A stretch of DNA of 64,000 nt from JANWXD01 sp035575135. GTDB lineage: Bacteria; Acidobacteriota; Terriglobia; Bryobacterales; Bryobacteraceae. Positions 17,842-26,815 of this stretch are shown piece by piece. The stretch covers positions 136,094 through 200,093 of the forward strand of contig DATLYE010000078.1 in NCBI GenBank assembly GCA_035575135.1, written 5' to 3'. The notes below the pieces were generated by a model. That model saw only the letters and a program-made list of their open reading frames with translations, had not been told where the DNA came from and ran no database searches. Position numbers and translations under genes: made by a program. Position 1 is the first letter of the stretch. Every line of letters starts with the position of its first letter.

Positions 17842-20412
17842 ATGGAGCGACCGCGTCTGTTTTTGATTGATGCCTTCGGCTTCATCTTTCGCGCCTATCA
17901 CGCTCGCGCGCGCAGCGGAGCGCCTCCGATGCGCACCAGCAAGGGTCTGAGCACGGAAGCGGTCTACATCTTCCACAACATGCTCCGCAAGCTGCTGGCC
18001 ACGCACCGGCCCGAGTATGTGGCTGCCATCTTTGAGAGCGCGGGACCGACATTCCGGGAGCAAGCGTACGCTGCCTACAAGGCCACCCGCGCCGAAATGC
18101 CGCCGGACCTGGCCGAGCAGATTCCCTACGTTCGCCGGCTACTGGAAGCCCTGCGCGTCCCGGTGTTGGAATACCCCGGTTTTGAAGCCGACGACGTGGT
18201 GGGCGCTCTTGCCCGCCGCGCAGTCGAGGCGGGTCTGGATGTCGTCATCGTCTCAAGCGACAAGGACATGTTGCAGCTGGTGGACGAGCATACCTTCATG
18301 GTGAACCCGGTGAAGGAAGATGAGTGGTACGACGCCGGCAAGGTCGAAGCCTTTCTGGGCGTCAAGCCGTGGCAGGTGCCCGATTTTCTGGCTCTCAAGG
18401 GCGATGCGATCGACAACATCCCGGGTGCGCCGGGCATCGGAGACAAAGGGGCCCGCGAGCTGATCGCGCGATTTGGGTCCGTGGAAAACGCCCTCGAGCA
18501 CGCCGAAGAAGTCGAGCGCAAGACCTACCGGGAAAGCCTCTTGAACCACCGCGATCAAATCCTGCTCAGCAAGCGTCTGGCCACCATTGACACGACCGCT
18601 CCGGTGCCCTTCGAGCTCGACGCCTTGCGGGCGCAAGAACCCGATCCGGCCGCGCTCCGGCAGCTTTACAAAGAGCTGGAGTTCTACAGTTTGCTCCGCG
18701 AGCTCGAGCCGGAGCAGCGCGTGGAGCGTGATTACCGGCGACTGGAGACGGCGGCCGAAGTTGACGCCTACCTCGCCGCGATTCCCCGGGAATCCCCTGT
18801 GGCCGTGGCCCTCCAGGCCAGAGGGGAGGGTGAGCTCGCCCTCGGTATGGCGGCATTGGCATGGCGTCCGGGGGAGGCACGCTCGTTGAGCTTGGGACTG
18901 CTCGACCGGCTGCGGCCGCTGCTCGAAGACGGGTCCCGTCCCAAGATCACCCACGATTTGAAAACGATGCTGCTAACGCTCGCTGAGTGCGGCGTCGAGC
19001 CGCGCGGGTTCAACGAGGACGTGATGCTCTACGCCTTCCTGCTCGATGCAGATCCGTCGGGATGTGCTCTGGAGCCGCTTGCCGAGCGGCGGTTAGACCG
19101 GAAGCTGAGCGCGTCGGTCGAAGAACGCGCCGAATGCGTGCTCGAGCTGGCGCGACTGCTCGGGCCGGAAGTGGATGCACGGGGCTTGCGGAAGCTCTAT
19201 GAAGAAATTGACCTGCCCTTGGTGCCGGTGCTGGCCCGTATGGAGCGTACGGGGATCCGCATCGATCCTGCGGCGCTCGAGGCGCTTTCGCGGCGTCTGG
19301 ACACCGAAATTCAGCGCCTCTCGGCCGAGATCCAGCAGATGGCGGGACGGCCGTTCAACATCAATTCGCCCCAGCAACTGGGAAAGGTACTGTTTGAAGA
19401 ACTGAAACTGCCCGCGCCGGTCCGATACGGCAGAGGAAAAACCATCTCCACGGCTGCGGACGTGCTGGAAGAGCTTGCGGCCGAACATCCGATTGCGGCC
19501 AAGGTGCTGGAATACCGCCAGCTGGCCAAACTCAAGGGAACGTACGTGGACGCTCTGCCCCAGCTGATCAACCCGAGAACCGGCCGGCTCCATACGTCCT
19601 TCAATCAGACCGGTGCGGCCACGGGGCGGCTGTCCAGCTCGAATCCGAACCTGCAGAACATACCCATCCGCACGGAACTGGGACGCGAGATCCGGGCTGC
19701 TTTCGTGCCCCGGGAGGGATGGAGCCTGCTGGTGGCGGATTACTCCCAGATCGAGCTGCGCCTGCTCGCGCACATGTCGCGCGATCCCGTCCTGCTCGAA
19801 GCGTTTCGCAAGGGCGAAGATATTCACACGCGCACGGCGGCGGAGGTTTTCGGGGTACCGCCGCTGATGGTGACGCCGGAACTACGCCGTAACGCGAAAG
19901 CGGTGAACTTCGGCATCATCTACGGGCTGAGCGCATACGGACTTTCCGCGCAGCTCGGCATTTCCCGCGAGGAAGCGGAAACCTATATCCGCAACTACTT
20001 CGCCCGTTACGCCGGGGTCAAACGGTTCATTGAGGAAACGATCGCCACCGTGCGCCGCACCGGCGAGACGCGGACGCTTTTTGGGCGCCGGCGCCCCATA
20101 CCGGACATCAACAGCTCCAATCCGAACGCGCGCGGTTTTGCCGAGCGCACGGCGATCAACACGCCGTTGCAGGGCACGGCGGCGGATCTGATCAAGCTCG
20201 CCATGATCCGGATTGACCGGGAACTTCAGGCGCGCCGCTGGCGCACCGCCATGCTCCTTCAGGTCCATGACGAACTTCTGTTCGAATCACCGCCCGAGGA
20301 GGTGCAGGAAGCCGCGGCGATGGTCCGGCGCGAAATGGAGAACGTCTACCGGCTGGAAGTGCCGCTCGTTGTGGAGACCGGTATCGGTCCCAACTGGCGG
20401 GACGCCAAGTGA
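17842..20412 (+). CDS. polA: DNA polymerase I with inactive proofreading domain
   Basis: Repair and Okazaki-fragment polymerase, 856 aa. Domain 1 (about 1-290) is a 5'-3' exonuclease (FLIDAFGFIFRAYHA, FEADDVVGALA, SSDKDMLQL, GVKPWQVPDFLALKGDAIDN). Domain 3 (about 460-856) is the polymerase with motif A DYSQIELRLLAHMS, motif B RRNAKAVNFGIIYG and motif C VHDELLFE. Domain 2 (about 300-460) retains the fold (HDLKTML, EDVMLYAFLLDAD), but the expected DxE exonuclease motif is replaced by VAVALQARGEGEL, so 3'-5' proofreading should be absent, as in Taq polymerase. A strong GGGGGAG precedes the ATG. The end overlaps the convergent capA-like gene by 67 nt. Confidence 0.97.
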   Translation: MERPRLFLIDAFGFIFRAYHARARSGAPPMRTSKGLSTEAVYIFHNMLRKLLATHRPEYVAAIFESAGPTFREQAYAAYKATRAEMPPDLAEQIPYVRRLLEALRVPVLEYPGFEADDVVGALARRAVEAGLDVVIVSSDKDMLQLVDEHTFMVNPVKEDEWYDAGKVEAFLGVKPWQVPDFLALKGDAIDNIPGAPGIGDKGARELIARFGSVENALEHAEEVERKTYRESLLNHRDQILLSKRLATIDTTAPVPFELDALRAQEPDPAALRQLYKELEFYSLLRELEPEQRVERDYRRLETAAEVDAYLAAIPRESPVAVALQARGEGELALGMAALAWRPGEARSLSLGLLDRLRPLLEDGSRPKITHDLKTMLLTLAECGVEPRGFNEDVMLYAFLLDADPSGCALEPLAERRLDRKLSASVEERAECVLELARLLGPEVDARGLRKLYEEIDLPLVPVLARMERTGIRIDPAALEALSRRLDTEIQRLSAEIQQMAGRPFNINSPQQLGKVLFEELKLPAPVRYGRGKTISTAADVLEELAAEHPIAAKVLEYRQLAKLKGTYVDALPQLINPRTGRLHTSFNQTGAATGRLSSSNPNLQNIPIRTELGREIRAAFVPREGWSLLVADYSQIELRLLAHMSRDPVLLEAFRKGEDIHTRTAAEVFGVPPLMVTPELRRNAKAVNFGIIYGLSAYGLSAQLGISREEAETYIRNYFARYAGVKRFIEETIATVRRTGETRTLFGRRRPIPDINSSNPNARGFAERTAINTPLQGTAADLIKLAMIRIDRELQARRWRTAMLLQVHDELLFESPPEEVQEAAAMVRREMENVYRLEVPLVVETGIGPNWRDAK

Positions 20413-21305
20413 GGGGCGCCCGAGGCGATCACGACCCAGTGCAACTTGACATCCTGAATCGCGGCCCCGCAGAAGACCACCTCAGCCAGCAGGCCCTCCT
20501 GCGTGTCCCGGCGGTGAAACTGATCGAACACGAGGTTACCGAGCGAGTAAAAGATCACGCCGCCGCGATGCCGCTCCACGGGTTGAATGACATGAGGATG
20601 GTGGCCCACGACGACGGCGGCGCCGGCTTCGAGGGCGGCGCGGGCGAACTCTGCCTGCTGGCGGTTGGGATTCCTCCGGTACTCGTCGCCGGCGTGCATG
20701 GAAACGATGACGGCGTCGGCGCGCCGGCTGAGCCGGGCCACGTCTTCGCGCATCCTCTCGGCGTCCATCAGGTTGACGCGGGGATCCGGCGCCGCGTGAT
20801 TGCCGTTTGACTGGTCGTAGGTGTATGCCAGGAAGCCGAAGCGAACGCCGTTGCGGACCACGACGGCACCCTCCCGCGCCGCTTCCGGCGTAAGCCCCGT
20901 CCCCACCGCGTAGATGCCGTTGCGGGCCAGCCAGCGGAGTGTGAACTCGACGCCGTAACCGCCGCAATCCCGTGCGTGGTTGTTTGCCGTGGAGACGACA
21001 TCGACGCCGGCAAGCCGCAGTCCCTCCACCATCTCAGGAGCGGCCCGAAAGATCATGCCGCGTTCCGAGGGCCGCCCGCGGCCTGCAAACGGTGACTCGA
21101 GGTTGACGAAGGCGATATCGGCAGCTTCGAGGAACCCGGCGATGTTGCGGAACGGCCAGGCGGGATCCCTCCGGAGCCTGGCCGTCTTGCCGATATGACG
21201 GGCCAGCATCACGTCTCCGCCGAACAGGACGCGGGTCACGGCGGTTTGGGCCCCGATCCATCCGGCGGGCCCGATCCCCAGCAGGGTGCGTCGCGTGATG
21301 CTCAT
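20346..21305 (-). CDS. CapA-family (PGA_cap) exported metallophosphoesterase-like protein
   Basis: 319 aa with an N-terminal twin-arginine-like leader (MSITRRTLLGIGPAGWIGA). Metallophosphatase-type motifs of the CapA family: GGDVMLAR, FVNLESPF, TANNHARDCG, SMHAGDEY, VGHHPHVIQP and SLGNLVFDQF. CapA relatives take part in poly-gamma-glutamate capsule work, but many members are free-standing with unknown substrate. Translation is coupled to pgl by a 4-nt overlap. The last 67 nt are antisense to the end of polA. Confidence 0.9.
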   Translation of the reverse strand: MSITRRTLLGIGPAGWIGAQTAVTRVLFGGDVMLARHIGKTARLRRDPAWPFRNIAGFLEAADIAFVNLESPFAGRGRPSERGMIFRAAPEMVEGLRLAGVDVVSTANNHARDCGGYGVEFTLRWLARNGIYAVGTGLTPEAAREGAVVVRNGVRFGFLAYTYDQSNGNHAAPDPRVNLMDAERMREDVARLSRRADAVIVSMHAGDEYRRNPNRQQAEFARAALEAGAAVVVGHHPHVIQPVERHRGGVIFYSLGNLVFDQFHRRDTQEGLLAEVVFCGAAIQDVKLHWVVIASGAPHLASRQLGPIPVSTTSGTSSR

Positions 21306-22024
21306 GGCGCCAGCAACCGAGCCGAACCTTCATCCAGGAACCATGTCACCCGGCTGTCGCGAAGCAAGTGAGCGGGGTATTGTTCCGGATTCCGGGGCTC
21401 CTCGATGGCGGCGCGGACCGCCTCCGCTTTCTCCGCTCCCGTGACCAGAAACACGACCTCTCCTGCGGCGCGCAACGGACCGGCAAGCAACGTGACCCGC
21501 CACGGGCCGCCGTGCGGCGGGCAGGCGGCCGCGGCGATGCGCGTCTGGTCGTCCAGCAGAGGGCTGCGGGGGAACAAGCTCGCGATGTGTCCGTCAGCTC
21601 CGAGGCCGCAATGGATCACATCAAAGCGCGGCAGCTCGCCTGCCGCAAGGCCGAAGAAGCTGCGGACCTCCTCCTCGTAGCGCCGGGCGGCCGCCTCGGG
21701 GGATAGTTCTCCGTGGATGCGGTGAACGTTTTCCGCCGGAATCCCCGCAGGAGCAATCAGTCTTTCTTCGGCGAGCAGGAAATTGCTTTGAGGATCGGAC
21801 GGGGGAACCATGCGTTCGTCCACCGAAAACAGATGGATGCGCCGCCAGGCGAGGCCGGTGCGCGCCAGGGGCTCGAACAGAAGGCGTGCTGTCGCACCGC
21901 CGGAGACGGCCAGCGTGGCGTGCTCGCGTTCGAGCAACGCGCGATCCAGCAGGCTGCTGACGTGCGCGGCGCAAGCTTCCCCGGCGGCACGAGGCGAAGG
22001 ATATGCATGCCAGACGAACCCCAT
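21302..22024 (-). CDS. pgl: 6-phosphogluconolactonase
   Basis: Hydrolyses 6-phosphogluconolactone in the oxidative pentose-phosphate pathway. 240 aa, standard DevB/Pgl type. Signatures: LAVSGGATARLLFEPLA, IHLFSVDERMVPPSDPQSN, FDVIHCGLGADGHIASLFP, and VTLLAGPLRAAGEVVFLVTG. Third gene of zwf-opcA-pgl-capA-like; 3 nt from opcA and overlapping the next gene by 4 nt. Confidence 0.95.
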   Translation of the reverse strand: MGFVWHAYPSPRAAGEACAAHVSSLLDRALLEREHATLAVSGGATARLLFEPLARTGLAWRRIHLFSVDERMVPPSDPQSNFLLAEERLIAPAGIPAENVHRIHGELSPEAAARRYEEEVRSFFGLAAGELPRFDVIHCGLGADGHIASLFPRSPLLDDQTRIAAAACPPHGGPWRVTLLAGPLRAAGEVVFLVTGAEKAEAVRAAIEEPRNPEQYPAHLLRDSRVTWFLDEGSARLLAP

Positions 22025-22027
22025 GGG

Positions 22028-23020
22028 TCAGCTGAGCGCACGCGTTGCTTCAGCGGCACGCGAGAGACACCGGCGGTACACGCGATCGCGCGCCCCCAGC
22101 GACAGCTCCTCCGCCAGCAGATCCGCCTCGGATGGTGGCGGAAAGGAGGTACGGCTCAGCGCGTCGCCGATACGGGTTTCCAGGGTAGAGTCCGTCCGCC
22201 ACTCCACCGTAATCGAGCAAGGCCGCCCTTCCAGGCGAACGGCCATCCGGCGACCCGCCTGCTCTTGTCTACGGGCTTCGATCCGGAGACGCCCGTCTCC
22301 GATGCTCCAACCGAGCGTTTCGGCGATCCAGGCGGCTACGTAACAGGCGCCGGACATGTCGGCTGGATCCGCAAAGCTGACGGCCGCCCCTTGGATTTGC
22401 GCAAGGGGAAGCCTCGGGCGGGCGCACTCGTAAGCCTGGGCCAGCGCCTCCCGCAGCGGCGTCAGGCGAGCCCATGCCAGATCCCCGACCGCATGCCCGG
22501 CGGCGAGCAGTGCCGCCATTGACTCGAACAGGGCTTCAAGGCTCTCGGTGCGCGCACTGTCCAGAATCATCCTCGGTTGCAGCGCAGTAAAGCGGTCGCG
22601 GTCGGGGCCTAAAAACAACTGCAAACTGCGCCACCAGACGACAACGGGCAGATCCGGAGCTGCAAGAGCGACCAGCACGGGAACGATTTCGCCGAGCCGG
22701 GCGCGGTTTGCCGTGATCTCGATTTGCTCGGAGCAGATTTCCGAACGTTCGTTGCGCGGAAGCCAGCAATGGGCAAACACCCGGGCTTCCGGTTCCGCCA
22801 CCTCCTCACCGGCGCGCAGGAGCACAGCGCGGGCGGGATGGCGCTCCATGAGTTCCGCCAGTGTGGCGCCGATGTTGCCGGCATCGTCGGAAGCGTCGCA
22901 CACTACAATCAGCGTGAGGGCGCACGCCCGCAGCACACCGGGCTGCCCGGTTCCGTGGCGTGCCAGCTCTTCCCACAGACGCTCCAGATCCCTCAGGACC
23001 TGTTCGGAGAGTACCGCCAT
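22028..23020 (-). CDS. opcA: Glucose-6-phosphate dehydrogenase assembly protein OpcA-like
   Basis: 330 aa from the ATG at 23020, which overlaps the zwf stop (TGATG). The family is recognisable from TLIVVCDASDDAGNIGATL, ELMERHPARAVLL, SEQIEITA, and VALAAPDLPVVVWWRS. OpcA activates or assembles Zwf and mediates its redox control in cyanobacteria; it is also common in Actinobacteria. Its position directly after zwf supports the same role here. The reading frame is open to 23506, but that region is the zwf coding sequence. Confidence 0.88.
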   Translation of the reverse strand: MAVLSEQVLRDLERLWEELARHGTGQPGVLRACALTLIVVCDASDDAGNIGATLAELMERHPARAVLLRAGEEVAEPEARVFAHCWLPRNERSEICSEQIEITANRARLGEIVPVLVALAAPDLPVVVWWRSLQLFLGPDRDRFTALQPRMILDSARTESLEALFESMAALLAAGHAVGDLAWARLTPLREALAQAYECARPRLPLAQIQGAAVSFADPADMSGACYVAAWIAETLGWSIGDGRLRIEARRQEQAGRRMAVRLEGRPCSITVEWRTDSTLETRIGDALSRTSFPPPSEADLLAEELSLGARDRVYRRCLSRAAEATRALS

Positions 23021-24555
23021 CAAGGCCTCCTCCAGGCGTGCCCGCGTCGCGCCAGCATCTGATCGGCTTCCGGGGGCCCCCAAGAGCCCGCCGGGTAGTT
23101 GGGAAAGTCGAACCGGCGCTGAGCCCAGTGCTGGAGCACGGGTTCGACCACCGCCCAGCCGGCCTCCACCATATCCTGGCGGATGAACAGCGTGTTGTCT
23201 CCGGCCAGTGCATCGAGCAGCAGGGTTTCGTACGCCGAGGGCAGGCGGATGCCGAAACTCGCGCCGTAGTGGAAATCCATCGAGACCGGCCGCAGCCGCA
23301 TCCCGCTGCCTGGCTGCTTGGACAGAAATCGCAGCGAAATCCCTTCGTCGGGTTGAATCCGCAAGATCAACAGGCTCGGCAGGGTGCCCGATTGCCCACC
23401 GTCTTCGAACAGAGCCAGCGGCGCACTGTGGAACTGGACGGCGACATCGGTCACGCGCTTGGGCAGCCGCTTGCCGGTGCGCAGGTAAAAAGGCACGCCC
23501 GCCCACCGCCAGTTGTCCACGAAAAGCGTGAGCGCGGCGTAAGTCTCCGTGGGTGACTCCGGGTCCACGCCCGGCTCTTGGCGGAAACCCGGGACTTCCT
23601 CACCGCCGATCTGTGCGGGACCGTACTGCCCCGCCACAGCGTTCGCAGCGACTTCCTCGGGTTTCCAGATGCGGATCGAGCGGAGCAGTTTGGCGCGTTC
23701 GTCGCGCACGGCCTCGGGCTCGAAGACCGCAGGAGGCTCCATGGCGATCGTGGCCATTACTTGCAGCAGGTGATTCTGCACCATGTCCCTGAGTGCGCCC
23801 GCCTGCTGGTAGTACGCGCCGCGTCCTTCGACGCCGGCCGACTCCGCTGCGGTGATCTGCACGTGGTTGACGTAGCGGCGGTTCCACAGCGGCTCAAAGA
23901 TACCGTTGGCGAAGCGGAAGGCCAGGATGTTCTGGACCGTCTCTTTGCCGAGGTAATGGTCAATGCGGTAGATGGCCTCTTCGGAGAAAACCTGCCTGAG
24001 CGTGGCGTTGAGCCGCCGTGCACTCTCCAAATCCCACCCGAAGGGTTTTTCGACGACGAGCCTGCGGAAGCCGGTTCCCCGGTCGAGTCCCGCTGCGGCG
24101 ATTCCCGCAGCGGCCGGCTCGTAATGTCCCGGCTGGGTGGCCAGATAAAAAAGCACGTTGCCGGCAGTCGGCCGGGCTGCGGCGATCTCAGCGAGCCTTG
24201 CGGCCAGGCGCTCGAAGGCGCTCTGGTCGCCGACATCACCGGGCAAATAAAACAATGCCCGCGCGAATTCCCTCCAGGTCTCCTCCGACCACGGACCGTC
24301 GTCCAGGAACTCCGAAACGGCATGGCGCGAGAATTCCCGGAACTGATCATCGCTCAGCGGGCGGCGCGAGACGCCCAGAATCGCAAACCCCGGAGGAAGG
24401 CTGCGGCCGGCGGCCAGGCGGTAGAGGGCGGGGAGCAGCTTGCGGCGCGTCAGGTCCCCGGTGGCCCCGAAGATCACCATGCTACACGGGGGCGCCCGCC
24501 GTGGGAACCGCACCGGATCCAGGAAAGGATTGTCCGAGCCCACGCCTTCCAACAT
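23020..24555 (-). CDS. zwf: Glucose-6-phosphate 1-dehydrogenase
   Basis: First enzyme of the oxidative pentose-phosphate pathway, making NADPH and 6-phosphogluconolactone; 511 aa. NADP site FGATGDLTRRKLLPALY near residue 29, substrate signature RIDHYLGKETVQN, and RTGKRLPKRVTDVAVQF. The ATG at 24555 has no ribosome site and lies inside a TGCTATGTT extended -10-like sequence. GTG at 24543 would then be a near-leaderless start, costing only four residues of a non-conserved N-terminus. First gene of the operon, divergent from the radical SAM gene. Confidence 0.96.
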   Translation of the reverse strand: MLEGVGSDNPFLDPVRFPRRAPPCSMVIFGATGDLTRRKLLPALYRLAAGRSLPPGFAILGVSRRPLSDDQFREFSRHAVSEFLDDGPWSEETWREFARALFYLPGDVGDQSAFERLAARLAEIAAARPTAGNVLFYLATQPGHYEPAAAGIAAAGLDRGTGFRRLVVEKPFGWDLESARRLNATLRQVFSEEAIYRIDHYLGKETVQNILAFRFANGIFEPLWNRRYVNHVQITAAESAGVEGRGAYYQQAGALRDMVQNHLLQVMATIAMEPPAVFEPEAVRDERAKLLRSIRIWKPEEVAANAVAGQYGPAQIGGEEVPGFRQEPGVDPESPTETYAALTLFVDNWRWAGVPFYLRTGKRLPKRVTDVAVQFHSAPLALFEDGGQSGTLPSLLILRIQPDEGISLRFLSKQPGSGMRLRPVSMDFHYGASFGIRLPSAYETLLLDALAGDNTLFIRQDMVEAGWAVVEPVLQHWAQRRFDFPNYPAGSWGPPEADQMLARRGHAWRRP

Positions 24556-24559
24556 AGCA
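24548..24559 (-). promoter_or_regulatory. 12-bp element TGCTATGTTGGA upstream of zwf
   Basis: Reads TGCTATGTTGGA on the minus strand and contains an extended -10 form (TG-C-TATGTT). The identical 12-mer occurs at 56796-56807 upstream of glgP, also on the minus strand. Predicted start 24544 lies one base before GTG 24543. Confidence 0.45.
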
Positions 24560-24596
24560 AGCGGTGAGCCTTGTGCACTTCCGCCCGCCCTTGTCT

Positions 24597-24602
24597 TACA
24601 CT
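24597..24602 (+). promoter_or_regulatory. Leaderless-type -10 (TACACT) for the radical SAM gene
   Basis: Last T at 24602; plus seven is 24609, the A of the ATG. There is no ribosome binding site before this ATG. TTGTGC at 24571-24576 is a poor -35 with 20-bp spacing. Confidence 0.5.
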
Positions 24603-24608
24603 GGCGGC

Positions 24609-25805
24609 ATGGGAGACGGGGCGGTGTTTCCGATCCTGGGAACGAATTCGGGAGCCGCCCCGCGCATCAGCTCCCTGCTGATCAAGCCGGTCTCCGCAGT
24701 CTGCAACCTCGACTGTGCGTACTGTTTTTACCTGGACCGCGAAGCCGATCCCTACAAGTCGCTGCCGGGACGGAGGATGACGCTGGACACGCTGGAGCGG
24801 CTCGTGGACGGCTACTTGTTTTATTCCTATCCTGCAAGCGTGTTCGCTTTCCAGGGCGGCGAACCCACGCTCGCCGGCCTCTCCTTTTTCGAGAAGCTGA
24901 TCGAGTACCAGCAGCACTACGGCCGCAACGGGCAAAGCGTGAGCAACGCGATCCAGACCAACGGCCTGCTCCTGGACGACGGCTGGTGTAAACTCTTCCG
25001 CGACTACAACTGGCTGGTGGGAATCTCGCTCGACGGCCCCGAGGAGGTTCACGATTTATACCGTTACAACAAGGCGGGCCGGGGCACCTGGAAGCAGGTC
25101 ATCCAGGGAATCGAGGCGCTCGAGCGCAACCGCGTCGAGTTCAACGTGCTGTGCGTGCTGAGCCAGGCCAACGTGGAAAAGCCGCGCGAGCTTTACCGTT
25201 TTTTCCGGAGCCTGGGCGTCCAGCACATCCAGTACATCCCGCTGGCGGAGTTCGACCAAGACGGCCGTCCGTTGCCGTTCACCATCACCCCGGAGCAGTA
25301 CGGCCGCTTTCTCTGCGAGACGTTCGATCTGTGGTGGCCCGAGCGTCGCAAGATGCGGATCCGGTTTTTTGACAACATAGCCGAGGCCCTGGCGGGTTAC
25401 AAACCGGGAAGCTGCACCCTGCACGAGACCTGCGACAGCTACGTCGTTGTCGAATACAATGGCGACGTCTACCCGTGCGACTTCTTTGTCGAAAGCGGCT
25501 GGAAGCTGGGTAACATACTGACCGACTCTTGGGCGGAGATCGCGCGCCGCCAGCAGCGGTACCGGTTTGCGGCGAAGAAAACCATTCCGCACCCGGAATG
25601 CCAAGTCTGCGACTACCAGTCCATCTGCCACGGCGGATGCCCCAAGTTCCGCCACGGCCCACGCCGCCGCTTCGAGGATCTCGATTACTTCTGTACGGCT
25701 TATAAGATGATCTACGCCCGTGCCGTCGGTCCCCTCAAACGGGAAGTGGAAAAGATTCTGGGCCGCGCCGCCGAACCGGAGTTGCAGGCCGTCAGTCCCT
25801 ATTGA
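24609..25805 (+). CDS. Radical SAM/SPASM enzyme, anaerobic sulfatase-maturase type
   Basis: 398 aa from the ATG at 24609. Radical SAM motif CNLDCAYC directly after LIKPVSAV, followed by FAFQGGEPTLAGLSFF and AIQTNGLLLDD, all typical of anaerobic sulfatase-maturating enzymes (Cys or Ser to formylglycine). The C-terminal SPASM region has many cysteines (CTLHETCDSYVVVEYNGDVY, CQVCDYQSICHGGCPKFR) for two auxiliary clusters. No sulfatase is encoded nearby, so the substrate may be elsewhere or different. The frame is open to a GTG at 24564, but 24609 fits the leaderless promoter and homology. The next gene begins 10 nt downstream. Confidence 0.9.
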   Translation: MGDGAVFPILGTNSGAAPRISSLLIKPVSAVCNLDCAYCFYLDREADPYKSLPGRRMTLDTLERLVDGYLFYSYPASVFAFQGGEPTLAGLSFFEKLIEYQQHYGRNGQSVSNAIQTNGLLLDDGWCKLFRDYNWLVGISLDGPEEVHDLYRYNKAGRGTWKQVIQGIEALERNRVEFNVLCVLSQANVEKPRELYRFFRSLGVQHIQYIPLAEFDQDGRPLPFTITPEQYGRFLCETFDLWWPERRKMRIRFFDNIAEALAGYKPGSCTLHETCDSYVVVEYNGDVYPCDFFVESGWKLGNILTDSWAEIARRQQRYRFAAKKTIPHPECQVCDYQSICHGGCPKFRHGPRRRFEDLDYFCTAYKMIYARAVGPLKREVEKILGRAAEPELQAVSPY

Positions 25806-25815
25806 GGGTTGTGCG

Positions 25816-26811
25816 ATGCGCTGGTTGGCCGCCGGGGCTGTTCTGTTCCTTGCAGGCTGGCTTTTGCTGCTGGCCGACACCGAGGCGCTGCCGTCCCGAG
25901 TCTTCTTCCAGCGCGGCGTGAATTTCACCGCGGAGTGGCCCGACGCCTATTCGTCTCCTCGTGCCGAGCAGATGCTGCGCAGTTTCCCCGGCTACGGGAT
26001 CAACGCCATCGCGCTGGTCCCCTACGGCTTCGCACGGCGCGACGAGCCGCGGATCCGCATGATCGGACGCCGCGGCATGGAGCGCGACGACTCCATCCGC
26101 CGGATGGCGGCCGTGGCCCACGACGCCGGCCTGAAGGTCATGCTCAAGCCGCAGCTGTGGGTGCGGCGCAGCTTCCCTGGCGAACTCGATTTCGCCTCCG
26201 GGCACGACCGCGCCGCCTGGTTCGGCGAATACCGAAACTTTGTCGAGCACTATGCGAGGCTCGCCTCTGAGATCCGCGCCGATATTTTCTGTGTGGGTGT
26301 GGAGCTGGCGCGGCTGACGCGCCACGAAGCGCAGTGGAGAGATCTGATCCGCCGCGTGCGCCGGATCTACCGCGGTCCTCTTGTCTACGCCGCCAACTGG
26401 GGCGAGGAGTTCGAGACGCTGCGTTTTTGGGACGCCCTCGACTACATCGGGCTCAATCAGTACTATCCGCTTCCGGACGATCTTTCAACAGCCGATCTGG
26501 TGCGGCGCGTGGAGGCGGTGCAGCGCAAGCACCGCCGCCCGGTGATCTTTACCGAAGCCGGTTTCGCCAGCCTGGAGAATGCTCACCGGAAGCCTTGGGA
26601 TGAGACGCCGCGAAGGATCTCCCTCGAACACCAGGCGCGGGCTTACGCAGCGGTGCTCGACGCCTTCTATGGCAAGCCGTGGTTTCAAGGCGTCTACTGG
26701 TGGAAGGTGGGCTCGGACGGTCACGGCGGCCCTGAAGACGGCTCGCTGACGCCGTGGGGCAAGCCCGCCATGGAAGTGGTCGCGCGCTGGTACCGCACCG
26801 GCGGGCGCTAG
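25816..26811 (+). CDS. Glycoside hydrolase-like TIM-barrel protein (GH113-like)
   Basis: 331 aa. The N-terminal hydrophobic stretch (MRWLAAGAVLFLAGWLLLLA) is a signal peptide or anchor. The rest is a TIM barrel resembling GH113 (beta-mannanase-type) proteins: RGVNFTAEWPDAYSS, LKPQLWVR, CVGVELARLTRHEAQWRDLI (candidate acid/base Glu), YIGLNQYYPL, VIFTEAGFAS (candidate nucleophile Glu), and GVYWWKVGSD. Follows the radical SAM gene by 10 nt, so they are probably co-transcribed. The substrate is not provable, and the GH113 assignment is by resemblance only. Confidence 0.75.
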   Translation: MRWLAAGAVLFLAGWLLLLADTEALPSRVFFQRGVNFTAEWPDAYSSPRAEQMLRSFPGYGINAIALVPYGFARRDEPRIRMIGRRGMERDDSIRRMAAVAHDAGLKVMLKPQLWVRRSFPGELDFASGHDRAAWFGEYRNFVEHYARLASEIRADIFCVGVELARLTRHEAQWRDLIRRVRRIYRGPLVYAANWGEEFETLRFWDALDYIGLNQYYPLPDDLSTADLVRRVEAVQRKHRRPVIFTEAGFASLENAHRKPWDETPRRISLEHQARAYAAVLDAFYGKPWFQGVYWWKVGSDGHGGPEDGSLTPWGKPAMEVVARWYRTGGR

Positions 26812-26815
26812 GCCG

